Source: Streptomyces sp. NBC_00154 (lineage in GTDB: Bacteria > Actinomycetota > Actinomycetes > Streptomycetales > Streptomycetaceae). Taken from it: a stretch of 64,000 nucleotides of DNA. A program made the translations under genes and the position numbers. Below are positions 16,678-25,614 of this stretch, piece after piece. Position 1 is the stretch's first letter. Every line of letters starts with the position of its first letter. The notes under the pieces were generated by a model. The model searched no databases. It saw only the letters and a list, made by a program, of their open reading frames with translations, and was not told the origin of the DNA. The stretch covers positions 6,702,501 to 6,766,500 of the forward strand of contig NZ_JAPEMI010000001.1 in the NCBI RefSeq assembly GCF_026342835.1. The letters run 5' to 3'.

Positions 16678-17337
16678 ATGTCCCGTTCCGCACGGCGGTT
16701 CACCGCTTCCGTTCTCGCGGCCGGCGCCCTGGTGGCGGCCGCAGCACTCCCGGCTGCCGCCGACGACCACGGCCACGACCGCGGTCGGTACACCTCGTAT
16801 TCGCCCATCGTGCTGGGGCAGATCCAGTACGACAGCCCCGGACGCGATGACGGCTCCAACCGCAGCCTCAACGACGAGTGGGTCACCGTCACCAACACCA
16901 GCCGTCAGACGGTCAACCTCCGTGGCTGGACGCTCAGTGACGAGAGCCGCCGCACCTACCGGTTCGACCTGCTTCTGGCCGGTCGCTCCTCGGTACGGGT
17001 CCACACCGGCATCGGCCGCGACAACGGCTACGACGTCTATCAGGACCTCCGCCGGTACGTCTGGGACAACCGTGACACCGCGATCCTGCGTGACAGCCGC
17101 GGCTATCTGGTCGACTCCGAGTCCTGGGGCCGCTACCACGTCGGCTATGGCTTCGGCTACGGCTTCGGCCTCGGCCACGATCGCGATCGCGGACGTGACA
17201 ACAGGCGTGACCACGGGCGTGACCACGGGCGCGACAACGGGCGGGACCACGACCGTGACCACGACCGTGACCACGACCGTGACCACGGGCGGGACCACGA
17301 CCGCGGGCACGACCACGATCGCGGCGGTCGCCGCTGA
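16678..17337 (+). CDS. Secreted lamin-tail-domain protein with Asp/His/Arg-rich repeat tail
   Basis: A 219-residue exported protein. Residues 1-29 are a signal peptide (SVLAAGALVAAAALPAAA). Residues 40-150 form a lamin-tail (LTD) domain with the usual WVTVTNTSRQTVNLRGWTLSD and RVHTGIGRDNG elements; such domains are immunoglobulin-like and often occur in extracellular nucleases or wall-associated proteins. No nuclease motif is attached. The tail from about residue 160 has YGFGYGFGLG and then a run of Asp-His/Asn-Asp/Gly-Arg units encoded by a 12-bp tandem repeat. The tail is extremely charged and histidine-rich, which would suit metal or polyanion binding, but that is inference. It is monocistronic, ending before a strong hairpin. 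Confidence 0.85.
   Translation: MSRSARRFTASVLAAGALVAAAALPAAADDHGHDRGRYTSYSPIVLGQIQYDSPGRDDGSNRSLNDEWVTVTNTSRQTVNLRGWTLSDESRRTYRFDLLLAGRSSVRVHTGIGRDNGYDVYQDLRRYVWDNRDTAILRDSRGYLVDSESWGRYHVGYGFGYGFGLGHDRDRGRDNRRDHGRDHGRDNGRDHDRDHDRDHDRDHGRDHDRGHDHDRGGRR
17197..17304 (+). repeat. Nine-copy 12-bp tandem repeat inside the lamin-tail gene
   Basis: Nine consecutive 12-base units of the form GACMACRRSCGN run without interruption, three of them (17245-17280) identical GACCACGACCGT. Each unit encodes Asp-(His/Asn)-(Asp/Gly/Arg)-Arg. Because the unit is a multiple of three, copy-number change alters tail length without breaking the frame. Confidence 0.9.
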
Positions 17338-17389
17338 CCCTCTGACGGCCGTTCCCTGACCCGGGAGCCGGCCCTCGCCTCTCGCTCGC

Positions 17390-17422
17390 GGCGCACCGCG
17401 GCCGACCCGGCCGCGGTGCGCC
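17390..17422 (+). terminator. Strong hairpin terminator after the lamin-tail gene
   Basis: Perfect 14-bp arms (GGCGCACCGCGGCC and its complement) enclose a 5-base loop, 52 bp after the stop. The rest of the gap to 17637 shows no convincing gene. Confidence 0.8.
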
Positions 17423-17637
17423 GCTCTCGTCATGGGCGGCCGACGGCCGCCTCGTCGGCGGACCGGTGTGCGACACGCTGCGCACACCACAGGGCGGGCC
17501 CGTCCGCCTTTTCGGCGAAGACGACCAGCCGCCGACCGCGGGATGTGTGCATGCCCATGCCCTCATGCTGCGTCTGCGCATGGCCGAGTGCGAGCGGAGG
17601 CGCGCGTGGTGCCCGCCCCGCGCCGGGCCCGGCTTCG

Positions 17638-19740
17638 TCACCCCGGGCCGGGGACCTCCTGCTCGGTCCAGAGCGCCTTGCCTTGCCGGCCGTACCGGGT
17701 GCCCCAGTGGGTGGCGAGCTGGGAGACGATGAACAGCCCGCGCCCGCCCTCGTCGACGGTCCGGGCATGGCGCAGATGCGGTGCCACCGGGCTGCTGTCG
17801 TGGACCTCGCAGGTCAGAAACCGGTCCAGAATGAGCCGCAGCTGCAGGGGTGGGGTGCCGTAGCGGACGGCGTTGGTCACCAGCTCGCTCACGATCAGCT
17901 CGGTCGCCTGGACCGTGTCGTCGTCGAGCTCCCAGCCGTCGAGCCGGTCGCGCACGAGGGTACGCGCGACGGCGGGGGTCGTTCGGTCGTGGGCCAGTTC
18001 CCACGTGGCGACGCGGTCGGGCGGCACCGTGCCGGTACGCGCGAGGAGGATGGCCGCACCGTCGGGGACGGTATCGGCCGGCAGGGTGTAGACGACGCCG
18101 TCGCACAGCTCCTGCAGAGCGCGGTCGGGGCGCGCGAGCGCGTTCTGTATCCGGGTGGCGGACGCGTCGTCCGGCAGCAGGGCGCCGGTGGCGAACGCCA
18201 GGATGCTGCCCTCGTCGAGTTCGAGGGTGGCGGTGGCGAACGGGGCGCTGTCGGCGGCGAAGAGCGCAGGCCCTTCCGGTACGTCGACGGCGGGCGCGCT
18301 GCCGTCGGGTGCGATGACGATCGGCGCGGGATGCCCCGCACGGGCAACCGTACAGGTGCGGGTGAACGGGTCGTAGACCGCATAGATGCAGGACGCTTTG
18401 AGCGACTCCCGTTGCAACGAGTCGCCCGGCGGCAGCGCGGCGCGCTCGTCGGCCAGGCGGTCCGCCGCGTCGTTCAGCCGGGCCAGGACCTCGTCCGGCT
18501 CGAGATCGAGACCGGCCAGAGCCTGGATGACCGTACGCAACTGCCCCATGATGATGGCCGTTTGGAGTCCATGCCCGCCGACGTCGCCGACGACCAGCGC
18601 GGTGCGGGCGCCGGACAGGCCGATGCTGTCGAACCAGCATCCGCTGTTGCGCCCGGGCAGCAGGACATGCGCGGTGTCGACGGCGACCCTGGCACTGTCG
18701 CCCTGCGGAAGCAGCCTGCGCTGGACCGTCGACGCGATCACATGGTCGCGCTCGTACCGGCGCGCGTTGTCGATGCTCAGCGCGACATGGACGGCCGCGG
18801 ACTGCGCAAGCGTGATGTCGTTCTCGTCGTACGGATCCGATCCCGGGCACCGGTACAGGCTCACCAGCCCGAGGACCGAGCCGTGCAGCTTCAGCGGGAC
18901 CACCATCAGTGAATGGGCCTCGAGGGCCTGGACCAACCGGGTGGTCTGCGGATCCGCGGCGAGCCACGGGGTGTCCGCGTCGAGTGCGACAATCCGGGGC
19001 TGCAGATCCGACACTGCCAGGGCGAAGGGGGTATGGGCGGGCAGCCGGCGCGTGTCACCGACAAGCCCGACCTGGTCGCCGACGCCCTTGACACCGTGAA
19101 GGGCGGCCCGGCTGACACCGCGAAGGGCGGCCCGGCGCAGCGGGACGTCCGGCCCCAGCGGGCCCATCGGAGGATCCGCACCGCGCAGCACATCGTCCAC
19201 GACCTCGACCACGGCGAAGTCGGCGAACCCCGGCACAGAGGCCTCGACGAGTGCCTGGCAGGTGGTCGCCACATCGAGGGACCGACCCACGACCTTGAGC
19301 AACCTGGCCCGGTACATCGCACGGGTGCGAGCCTTTTCACGTTCGGTGACATCGACGACGGCGGCGAGCAGTCCGAGGACCTGCCCCTGTTTGTCGTTCA
19401 GCCGGAAGACGGTGACCGTATAGCTGCGGTTCGGGCCCGGCGCGCTCCTGATACGGCCGTGGACCAGCCGATCGTGCACCGGCTCACCCGTGTCCAGCAC
19501 GCGTTGCAGCAGCTTCCCGGTGGAGTCCGGCCGGTCGAGATGGTACGCATCGGTGAAGTGACGCCCGATCACCTGCTCGGCGAGGTCGGCACCGGCCAGA
19601 GAGCTGATCCGTACCACCCGCAGCTGCGGATCGAGTACATGAAGGCCCACCACGGACTGGGTGAACAGCCTGTCGAGGAGCGCCGCGTCCAGACCGTCGT
19701 CCTTCATGGACGCGGGGACCGGTGCACCTGCGTCCGACAC
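17638..19740 (-). CDS. PAS-GAF-PP2C-HATPase multidomain phosphatase/anti-sigma regulator
   Basis: A 700-residue cytosolic regulator that joins an RsbU/SpoIIE phosphatase to an RsbW-type ATPase. Order: PAS domain at about 15-130 (SVVGLHVLDPQLRVVRIS to VVDVTERE), GAF domain at about 150-330 (VVPLKLHGSVLGLVSLYR), PP2C at about 350-560 with RNSGCWFDSIGL, VVGDVGGHGLQTAIIMGQ and DGVVYTLPAD, then a histidine-kinase-like ATPase at about 575-695 (IVSELVTNAVRYG and DEGGRGLFIVSQLATHWG). Such proteins both phosphorylate and dephosphorylate STAS anti-anti-sigma partners in response to a PAS/GAF signal. No sigma or STAS gene is adjacent. Met12 is an alternative start. The PP2C metal site looks partly degenerate at the first aspartate (GCWFDS). 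Confidence 0.9.
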   Translation of the reverse strand: MSDAGAPVPASMKDDGLDAALLDRLFTQSVVGLHVLDPQLRVVRISSLAGADLAEQVIGRHFTDAYHLDRPDSTGKLLQRVLDTGEPVHDRLVHGRIRSAPGPNRSYTVTVFRLNDKQGQVLGLLAAVVDVTEREKARTRAMYRARLLKVVGRSLDVATTCQALVEASVPGFADFAVVEVVDDVLRGADPPMGPLGPDVPLRRAALRGVSRAALHGVKGVGDQVGLVGDTRRLPAHTPFALAVSDLQPRIVALDADTPWLAADPQTTRLVQALEAHSLMVVPLKLHGSVLGLVSLYRCPGSDPYDENDITLAQSAAVHVALSIDNARRYERDHVIASTVQRRLLPQGDSARVAVDTAHVLLPGRNSGCWFDSIGLSGARTALVVGDVGGHGLQTAIIMGQLRTVIQALAGLDLEPDEVLARLNDAADRLADERAALPPGDSLQRESLKASCIYAVYDPFTRTCTVARAGHPAPIVIAPDGSAPAVDVPEGPALFAADSAPFATATLELDEGSILAFATGALLPDDASATRIQNALARPDRALQELCDGVVYTLPADTVPDGAAILLARTGTVPPDRVATWELAHDRTTPAVARTLVRDRLDGWELDDDTVQATELIVSELVTNAVRYGTPPLQLRLILDRFLTCEVHDSSPVAPHLRHARTVDEGGRGLFIVSQLATHWGTRYGRQGKALWTEQEVPGPG

Positions 19741-20019
19741 GGCGTCACCCCCATCAGGCTCTCCTCACCCCTGCGATTCGGCCACGTATGCGATCAGCGT
19801 CCGGGCTCCCGTTGCACCTCGCCACCGAGGAGCGGCAAACGAGTGCATCCACCGTCGTTACCCCGGACGAGCGACCCGGCCGCTCCTCCCGCCACACGCT
19901 CCGGTGCGGACACGGCAACTTTTCGGCGTCCGGCGGTGACTGACGTTACGTAACCCGCCCCCGGCCGGAAGGCGCGAAACCATGGCTCACCCGCATCACC
20001 GATCCCCCGCACCGGCCGG

Positions 20020-20453
20020 ATGCGCCCTCTGTTCACCGCGCTGGCGGCCGGTGTGCCGGCCGTCACCGCCACGGTCGCCGGGAGAGAGACCTCACTGGCG
20101 GCGACGGCCCGGCAGGCCCATGTCGACAAGTACGGCACCTCCGCCGATACCCGGCTGCTGACCGGTGCCTCGGTCCACTCCAACAACGGCACCAAGGCGA
20201 CTCCGTCACTGTCCGGAGACATCCTCGGCGACTGGGCGAAGAAGTGGTCTGGCCGACCACCGACAACACCGCGCTGCGGATCTACTCCACGCCGTACGAG
20301 ACCGGTACGAAGATCACGACGCTGCTCCACGGCACCACCTACCGCACCACGCCGGCGTGGCAGAACACCGCGTACGACCAGCCGCCGCACCTGAGCTTCT
20401 TCACCGGCAGCGGGATGGCGACACCGCCACGGCCGACCGTCTCCGTGCCATGA
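20020..20453 (+). pseudogene. Rhamnogalacturonan lyase (PL11) remnant, internally deleted and frameshifted
   Basis: An ATG-led frame begins with a signal-like MRPLFTALAAGVPAVTATVA and then reads SVHSNNGTKATPSLSGDILG plus DW, the region just before the C-terminus of family PL11 rhamnogalacturonan lyases. After TGG at 20233-20235 the frame breaks; one missing base there restores LGDW-R-EEVVWPTTDNTALRI, then YSTPYETGTKITTLLH, TPAWQNTAYDQPPHLSFF and a stop at 20453. Intact enzymes are around 600 residues, so the catalytic propeller is almost entirely deleted. The gene is dead, but shows that pectin side-chain breakdown once accompanied the nearby pectate lyase. Confidence 0.8.
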
Positions 20454-20628
20454 GTGCCTATCCGTACCCATGGGTGCATTTCCGTCAACTCCGCACGCGT
20501 GTCGCGGAAATGTTCATACGTTCGGGTGTCGCTCGGTCATAATGCGTCGACCGGGGGGTGCGGAGACTTGTGCGTGACCCCGCGGAACTGGCGGTTCCTG
20601 AGGAACCACTTGATCTCCAGGGGGAGAC

Positions 20629-23600
20629 TTGCACAGACATGTGAAGAGTGCGTGCGTATCCACCCTTGCCGCGGCAGCCGCCGTGGCGCTCGCGGCGGGC
20701 ATGACCACCCCGGCCGTGGCGACAGTGGATCGCGCGCAGGCGAAGGCCACGGGCACACAGTTCGTGGCCCCGCACCACATCACACTCATCACCGGTGACC
20801 GCGTCTCCGTGGACGCCAAGGGCCGTGTCGTGACGTTCGAGCCCGCCAAGGGGCGCGAACACATACCCGTGGCCACGCGCATACGCGACGGGCACACGCT
20901 CCTCGTTCCGATCGACGCCCGGCGGCTGATCGCCGACGGCAAGCTCGACGAGCGGCTCTTCGACGTCACCGAGCTGAACCGTGCGGTGAACCGCAAGGCC
21001 CAGAAGGCGGGCCTGAAACTCATCGTCGGGTATCGGGGCGGACAGGCCGCCGCGGCCAAGGCAGAGGTCCGCGAAGCGGGTGGTACGAAGGTCCGCCGAA
21101 CCTTGAAATCGCTGAACGCCGACGCGCTGACCACCCCGAAGAACGACGCCGAGGACATCTGGCAGGCGCTCACCAGCAAGCGCGCGGGCAGCGCCGAACG
21201 TGCCACGGCCTCCGGTGTCGACCGGGTCTGGCTGGACGGGGTGCGTCGGGCGAGCCTCGACAAGAGCGTGCCCCAGATCGGTGCGCCGGCCGCGTGGCAG
21301 GCCGGTTACACCGGCAAGGGCGTCAAGATCGCTGTCCTGGACACCGGTGTGGACGCCACCCACCCCGACCTCCAGGGTCAGGTTCTCGCCGAGAAGAACT
21401 TCTCGGCGTCGGCCGACGCGGTCGACCGCTTCGGGCACGGCACCCATGTGGCGTCCATCGCGGCCGGTACGGGCGCGAAGTCGGACGGGAAGTTCAAGGG
21501 CGTAGCCCCGGATGCCAAGCTCCTGAACGGCAAGGTGCTCGACGACAACGGCTACGGCGAGGACTCCGGCATCCTGGCCGGCATGGAGTGGGCTGCCGAG
21601 CAGGGCGCCGACATCGTCAACCTGAGCCTGGGCGGCGCCGACAGCCCCGAGATCGACCCGCTCGAAGCCGAAGTGAACAAGCTGTCGGCGGAGAAGGGCG
21701 TCCTGTTCGCCATCGCGGCGGGCAACGAGGGCGAGGGCGGGCCCGGCACGGTCGGCTCGCCGGGCAGTGCGGACGCCGCGCTGACCGTCGGCGCGGTCGA
21801 CGACAACGACAAGCTGGCCGAGTTCTCCAGCCGCGGTCCACGTATCGGCGACGGTGCGATCAAGCCCGATGTGACCGCACCCGGTGTGGACATCACGGCC
21901 GCTGCCGCACCCGGTTCTGTCATCGATCAGGAGGTCGGGCAGAACCCGCCGGGCTATCTGACGATCTCCGGTACGTCGATGGCGACCCCGCACGTGGCGG
22001 GCGCCGCGGCGCTGCTCAAGCAGGAGCACCCGGAGTGGAAGTACGCCGAGCTGAAGGGCGCGCTGACGGCGTCCACGAAGCCGGGCGCCTACACGCCGTT
22101 CGAGCAGGGCTCGGGCCGGATCGCCGTCGACCGGGCCATCGGCCAGAGTGTCGTGGCCGATCCGGTTTCTGTCGGCTTCGGGGTGCAGCAGTGGCCGCAC
22201 ACCGATGACACCCCGGTCGTCAAGAAGGTGACCTACCGCAACCTCGGTACGACGGACGTCACCCTCGACCTGGCGGTGACGGCCACCGGCCCGAAGGGCA
22301 AGCCCGCGCCGGCCGGCTTCTTCACCCTCGGCGCAGACAAGGTCACCGTCCCCGCGGGCGGTACCGCCGAGGTACCGCTGACCGTCGACACCAAGCTCGG
22401 TGGCACGGAGAACGGCAGCTACTCCGCCTATGTCGTCGGCAGCGGCGGCGGCCAGACCGTCCGCACCGCGGCTGCGGTCGAGCGCGAGTCCGAGTCGTAC
22501 ACCGTGACGCTCAAGCACCTCGACCGGCAGGGGAAGTCCGCCGCGCTCTACGACACGAGCCTCGTCGGTATCTCCGGGGACGTGGCGGACGTGTGGCTGG
22601 ACCCGAAGGGACCGACCGGAACGGTGAAGGTCCGTGTCCCCAAGGGGAGTTACGCGGTCAACACCGGCATCTATGTGGACCCGGAGGACTTCGCCAAGGG
22701 CACCGACTGGATTTTCCAGCCGAAGCTGAGCGTCACCAAGGACATCACCGTGACGCTCGATGCCCGGAAGACGAAGCCGGTGAACATCACCGTGCCCGAC
22801 TCTTCCGCGAAGTCGCAGTTCGCTGCGGCGGACATCCAGATCGAGACCGAGCAGAGCGGCTACGACTTCGGCTGGTGGCTCGGCTCGTTCAAGGGGTTCC
22901 GCACCGCCCATGTGGGCGCGCAGGTGACCGACGGCTCGCTGTCGCAGTTCTGGTCCGGCATCTGGGCCAAGGGCTCATCGACCGGCTACAACGTCGTGCT
23001 CGGCGGGCCGGTGAAGCAGGTCGCGACCGGCTACACCAAGAACTTCACCACCGCTCAGCTCGCCAAGGTGAAGATCGGGCTCGGTGCCTCCGCGCCCGGG
23101 AAGACCGGTGGGCTCAACCCGTGGGGCTATGTCCCCGGAGCGTTCTCCAACGTGTCCGTCTCGACGGAGCAGAAGCTCCCCGCCACCCGCACGCTCTATC
23201 TGTCGGCAGCGAACAAGGTGAAGTGGAGCTTCGACTTCGAGCAGTACGGCGGGGTCGACTCCGAGGGCTTCCCGGTGACCGACGCGTTCTACACGCTGGG
23301 CGCGCCGCAGACCTTCGCGGCGGGCAAGAGCTACGGGAAGACCTTCAACACGGCTGTGTTCGGCCCGAGGATGGACAAGTCCTTCGGTCTCTTCCGTGAA
23401 GGAAACGACCTCATCGGTGTGCTGCCGCTCTTCGCCGACGGCAAGACCCATGCCGGTTCCTCCGCCTACACTTCGGTGAAGACGTCGCTGTACCGCAACG
23501 GCGCCAAGATCACCGAGAACGCGGACCCGCTGGACGGGCAGGGCTTCTTCAAGGTCCCCGCCGGTGACGCCGAGTACCGGCTCACTACCTCTGTGAAGCG

Positions 23601-23985
23601 ATCCGCGAAGGTGGCGTCGGCGTCCTCCCGGATCGACGCCAGCTGGACCTTCCGGTCGAAGAAGACCTCTTCGGTCGCGCAGCTGCCGGCCTCCACGGTG
23701 CGCTTCTCGCCCACTGTCACCCTGGACAGCAAGGTCACTGCGGACAGGACTGCCTCCGTTCCGGTGAAGGTGCTGGGTGCTGCCGCCGGTTCGAACCTCA
23801 AGTCGCTGACGGTGTACGTCAGTTACGACGCCGGTAAGACCTGGAAGAAGGTCACTGTCAAGTCGGGCAAGATCTCGGTGAAGAACCCGGCCAAGGGGAA
23901 GTCGATCTCCTACAGGGCCAATGTCACGGACAAGAAGGGCAACAAGTCGTCCGTGTCGATCTACAACGCGTACTACGGGAAGTGA
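20629..23985 (+). CDS. Secreted subtilisin-like serine protease (S8), large
   Basis: An exported protease of 1,118 residues from the TTG at 20629, which follows AGGGGGAG; a GTG 12 bases later (20641) is an equally possible start. Residues 5-33 are the signal peptide and about 40-200 a propeptide. The S8 catalytic domain has Asp238 in VLDTGVDATHPDL, His270 in GHGTHVASIAAG, oxyanion Asn366 in AIAAGNEG and Ser450 in SGTSMATPHVAGAAALLKQ. No PA insert is visible. The remaining 600 residues are beta-rich, Fn3-like modules, ending in an Ig-like segment with VYVSYDAGKTWKKVTV. It probably degrades environmental protein. It is monocistronic with its own terminator. Confidence 0.93.
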   Translation: MHRHVKSACVSTLAAAAAVALAAGMTTPAVATVDRAQAKATGTQFVAPHHITLITGDRVSVDAKGRVVTFEPAKGREHIPVATRIRDGHTLLVPIDARRLIADGKLDERLFDVTELNRAVNRKAQKAGLKLIVGYRGGQAAAAKAEVREAGGTKVRRTLKSLNADALTTPKNDAEDIWQALTSKRAGSAERATASGVDRVWLDGVRRASLDKSVPQIGAPAAWQAGYTGKGVKIAVLDTGVDATHPDLQGQVLAEKNFSASADAVDRFGHGTHVASIAAGTGAKSDGKFKGVAPDAKLLNGKVLDDNGYGEDSGILAGMEWAAEQGADIVNLSLGGADSPEIDPLEAEVNKLSAEKGVLFAIAAGNEGEGGPGTVGSPGSADAALTVGAVDDNDKLAEFSSRGPRIGDGAIKPDVTAPGVDITAAAAPGSVIDQEVGQNPPGYLTISGTSMATPHVAGAAALLKQEHPEWKYAELKGALTASTKPGAYTPFEQGSGRIAVDRAIGQSVVADPVSVGFGVQQWPHTDDTPVVKKVTYRNLGTTDVTLDLAVTATGPKGKPAPAGFFTLGADKVTVPAGGTAEVPLTVDTKLGGTENGSYSAYVVGSGGGQTVRTAAAVERESESYTVTLKHLDRQGKSAALYDTSLVGISGDVADVWLDPKGPTGTVKVRVPKGSYAVNTGIYVDPEDFAKGTDWIFQPKLSVTKDITVTLDARKTKPVNITVPDSSAKSQFAAADIQIETEQSGYDFGWWLGSFKGFRTAHVGAQVTDGSLSQFWSGIWAKGSSTGYNVVLGGPVKQVATGYTKNFTTAQLAKVKIGLGASAPGKTGGLNPWGYVPGAFSNVSVSTEQKLPATRTLYLSAANKVKWSFDFEQYGGVDSEGFPVTDAFYTLGAPQTFAAGKSYGKTFNTAVFGPRMDKSFGLFREGNDLIGVLPLFADGKTHAGSSAYTSVKTSLYRNGAKITENADPLDGQGFFKVPAGDAEYRLTTSVKRSAKVASASSRIDASWTFRSKKTSSVAQLPASTVRFSPTVTLDSKVTADRTASVPVKVLGAAAGSNLKSLTVYVSYDAGKTWKKVTVKSGKISVKNPAKGKSISYRANVTDKKGNKSSVSIYNAYYGK

Positions 23986-24031
23986 CGGCGCTCAGCCGCT
24001 GAACTCCGTGTGAGTGGCGCGTGATCCAAGG

Positions 24032-24067
24032 CGGCCTGCCGGGACGGTCCTCCGTTCCGGCAGGCCG
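24032..24067. terminator. Bidirectional terminator after the subtilase gene
   Basis: Arms of 16 bp (24032-24047 and 24052-24067), complementary except for one G-T wobble, enclose a 4-base loop. The hairpin lies between the convergent subtilase and DUF6777 genes. Confidence 0.8.
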
Positions 24068-24147
24068 TTCGCGTGTGCGGAGGTATCGGTGCCGTAGTGC
24101 GGTCGCCGTGCCCGGCGCCCGGCACGTCCACGACTCACCGGCGCCGC

Positions 24148-25470
24148 TCAGACGATCGGGTAACCGGCCGGGGACTCGTTCCCGGAGACCGAGGCCACCG
24201 CAGAGGAAAGCGGCGACACGGGCCCGGGAGGCGGCGGCTCCGGGGCCGACCGGGCCGCCGGCGACTCGATGGCAGGCGGCGCGCTGGAAGGCTCCTCCGG
24301 GGAGGGCGGGGGCGGCGGACCCGACGGCTCGGTGGACGGGGACCCGGTGGACGGGGACTCGGGGGTCGCAGATCCGGGGGACGGGGACCGGGGCGAGACG
24401 GACTCGGGGGACGGGGACTTCGACGTGTCCGAGGGCGGTGGACACGGCTCGGTGGACTTCCCCTCGGGGCCCGACGGGCAGGGCGACGGCGTGTGCTCGG
24501 CGGGCGGCTTCGTCTTCTTGTCGTCGCCGCCGGTGTCACCCGCATCGCGGGTGAACCAGTCGCCGCTCCGCGGGTCGTACATGACGAACTTCTTCACCAC
24601 GCGTGGTGCGGGCTCCACCACCACGACGTTCGAGGAACGGTACCCGGGCCAGGGCTCACCCTTCACCTCGGGACTGCCCTTCAACGGGACCGGCTCGAGC
24701 AGCGGATTGCCGCACGCGCACCGCACCCGCGGTACGCCGCGGTCGTCGACGAGCACGGCCGTACCGGCCTGAAGCACCGCCTGATAACTGGTGGCGGAGC
24801 CGTCCCGGAACCCGTGGTTGGTGACCCGCGTGTCCAACCGCAACTGGACGGGGGTCAGCGCCCGCAGATAGGCGGGGACGTCGGTCGGATCGATCCTCAG
24901 TACCCCGGCGAAGGCGGTGTTCTTGTCCGGTTCGGCCGTCAGCGCCTTGATCTGCTTCTCCACATCGCAGCTGGCGAGCTTGCGGGTCCCGCCGTACAGA
25001 CCGGGGGCCGAGCCGTCCACGCCCTGCGTGACGCCCACCCCGGTCCTGGTCGGAGCGGGTGCCGTGGTCGGTGTCGCCGGGGCGCTGCTGCGCGCAGTCG
25101 AGTCGGTGAACGGGTCCTTTCCGGCCGATCCCGCCGGCTGCAGGAAGATTTCGCCGCGTGCCGTCGATCCGCCGTCGGGGCGGATGAAGACGACGGCCAT
25201 CACGGCCACGGCGACGATCACGGCGACGATCGTCGCCACCTTGGGCACGGACTGCCACCACGGGCGGCCGGGGCCACCCGCGGAGCCGCTCGGGCCGACG
25301 GGCCCTGAAGGCCCGCCCGCGCCGCCGGAGCCTCCGCTGCTCGGCGGCCCGCCCGCGGAGCCGGACGGAGTACCCGGCGGTGGCGGCACGGACGCCGGTT
25401 GCGCGGGGCCCGAGAGCGGGCCGGAAGGGGGGCCTGTCGGGCGGTCGGACGACGGCGGTTGGCTGCTCAC
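24148..25470 (-). CDS. Membrane-anchored DUF6777 protein with Pro/Ser-rich flanks
   Basis: A 440-residue protein with one transmembrane helix at about residues 77-97 (KVATIVAVIVAVAVMAVVFI), a Pro/Gly-rich cytoplasmic N-terminus, and an extracellular DUF6777 domain beginning GEIFLQPAGSAGKDPFT. That domain contains two cysteine pairs (VRCACGNP and the LASCDVEKQ region). The last 120 residues are a Ser/Pro low-complexity tail with no sorting signal. In streptomycetes this family sits beside Ser/Thr kinase genes, as here. Start GTG follows a GAAGAAGAGG site. Function is unknown; a wall-spanning sensor or kinase substrate is possible. It is divergent from the streptophobe gene. Confidence 0.8.
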   Translation of the reverse strand: MSSQPPSSDRPTGPPSGPLSGPAQPASVPPPPGTPSGSAGGPPSSGGSGGAGGPSGPVGPSGSAGGPGRPWWQSVPKVATIVAVIVAVAVMAVVFIRPDGGSTARGEIFLQPAGSAGKDPFTDSTARSSAPATPTTAPAPTRTGVGVTQGVDGSAPGLYGGTRKLASCDVEKQIKALTAEPDKNTAFAGVLRIDPTDVPAYLRALTPVQLRLDTRVTNHGFRDGSATSYQAVLQAGTAVLVDDRGVPRVRCACGNPLLEPVPLKGSPEVKGEPWPGYRSSNVVVVEPAPRVVKKFVMYDPRSGDWFTRDAGDTGGDDKKTKPPAEHTPSPCPSGPEGKSTEPCPPPSDTSKSPSPESVSPRSPSPGSATPESPSTGSPSTEPSGPPPPPSPEEPSSAPPAIESPAARSAPEPPPPGPVSPLSSAVASVSGNESPAGYPIV

Positions 25471-25614
25471 GGCCTCTTCTTCCCCACGTAGGGATCAGTC
25501 CCCCTTTCTTCCCGCGTGTGCTCATTGTGTGCGCGCGAACCGCGCGCCTCGCAAGCTGACGCTGTCGGCCCCTCCCAGAGGGCGGTCCGCCCCGCGTCTG
25601 CCTAGCGTGGCAGC

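Noticed and set aside
17197-17304. CRISPR-like array
   Set aside because: The 12-bp units are contiguous with no spacers and lie inside a secreted protein gene.
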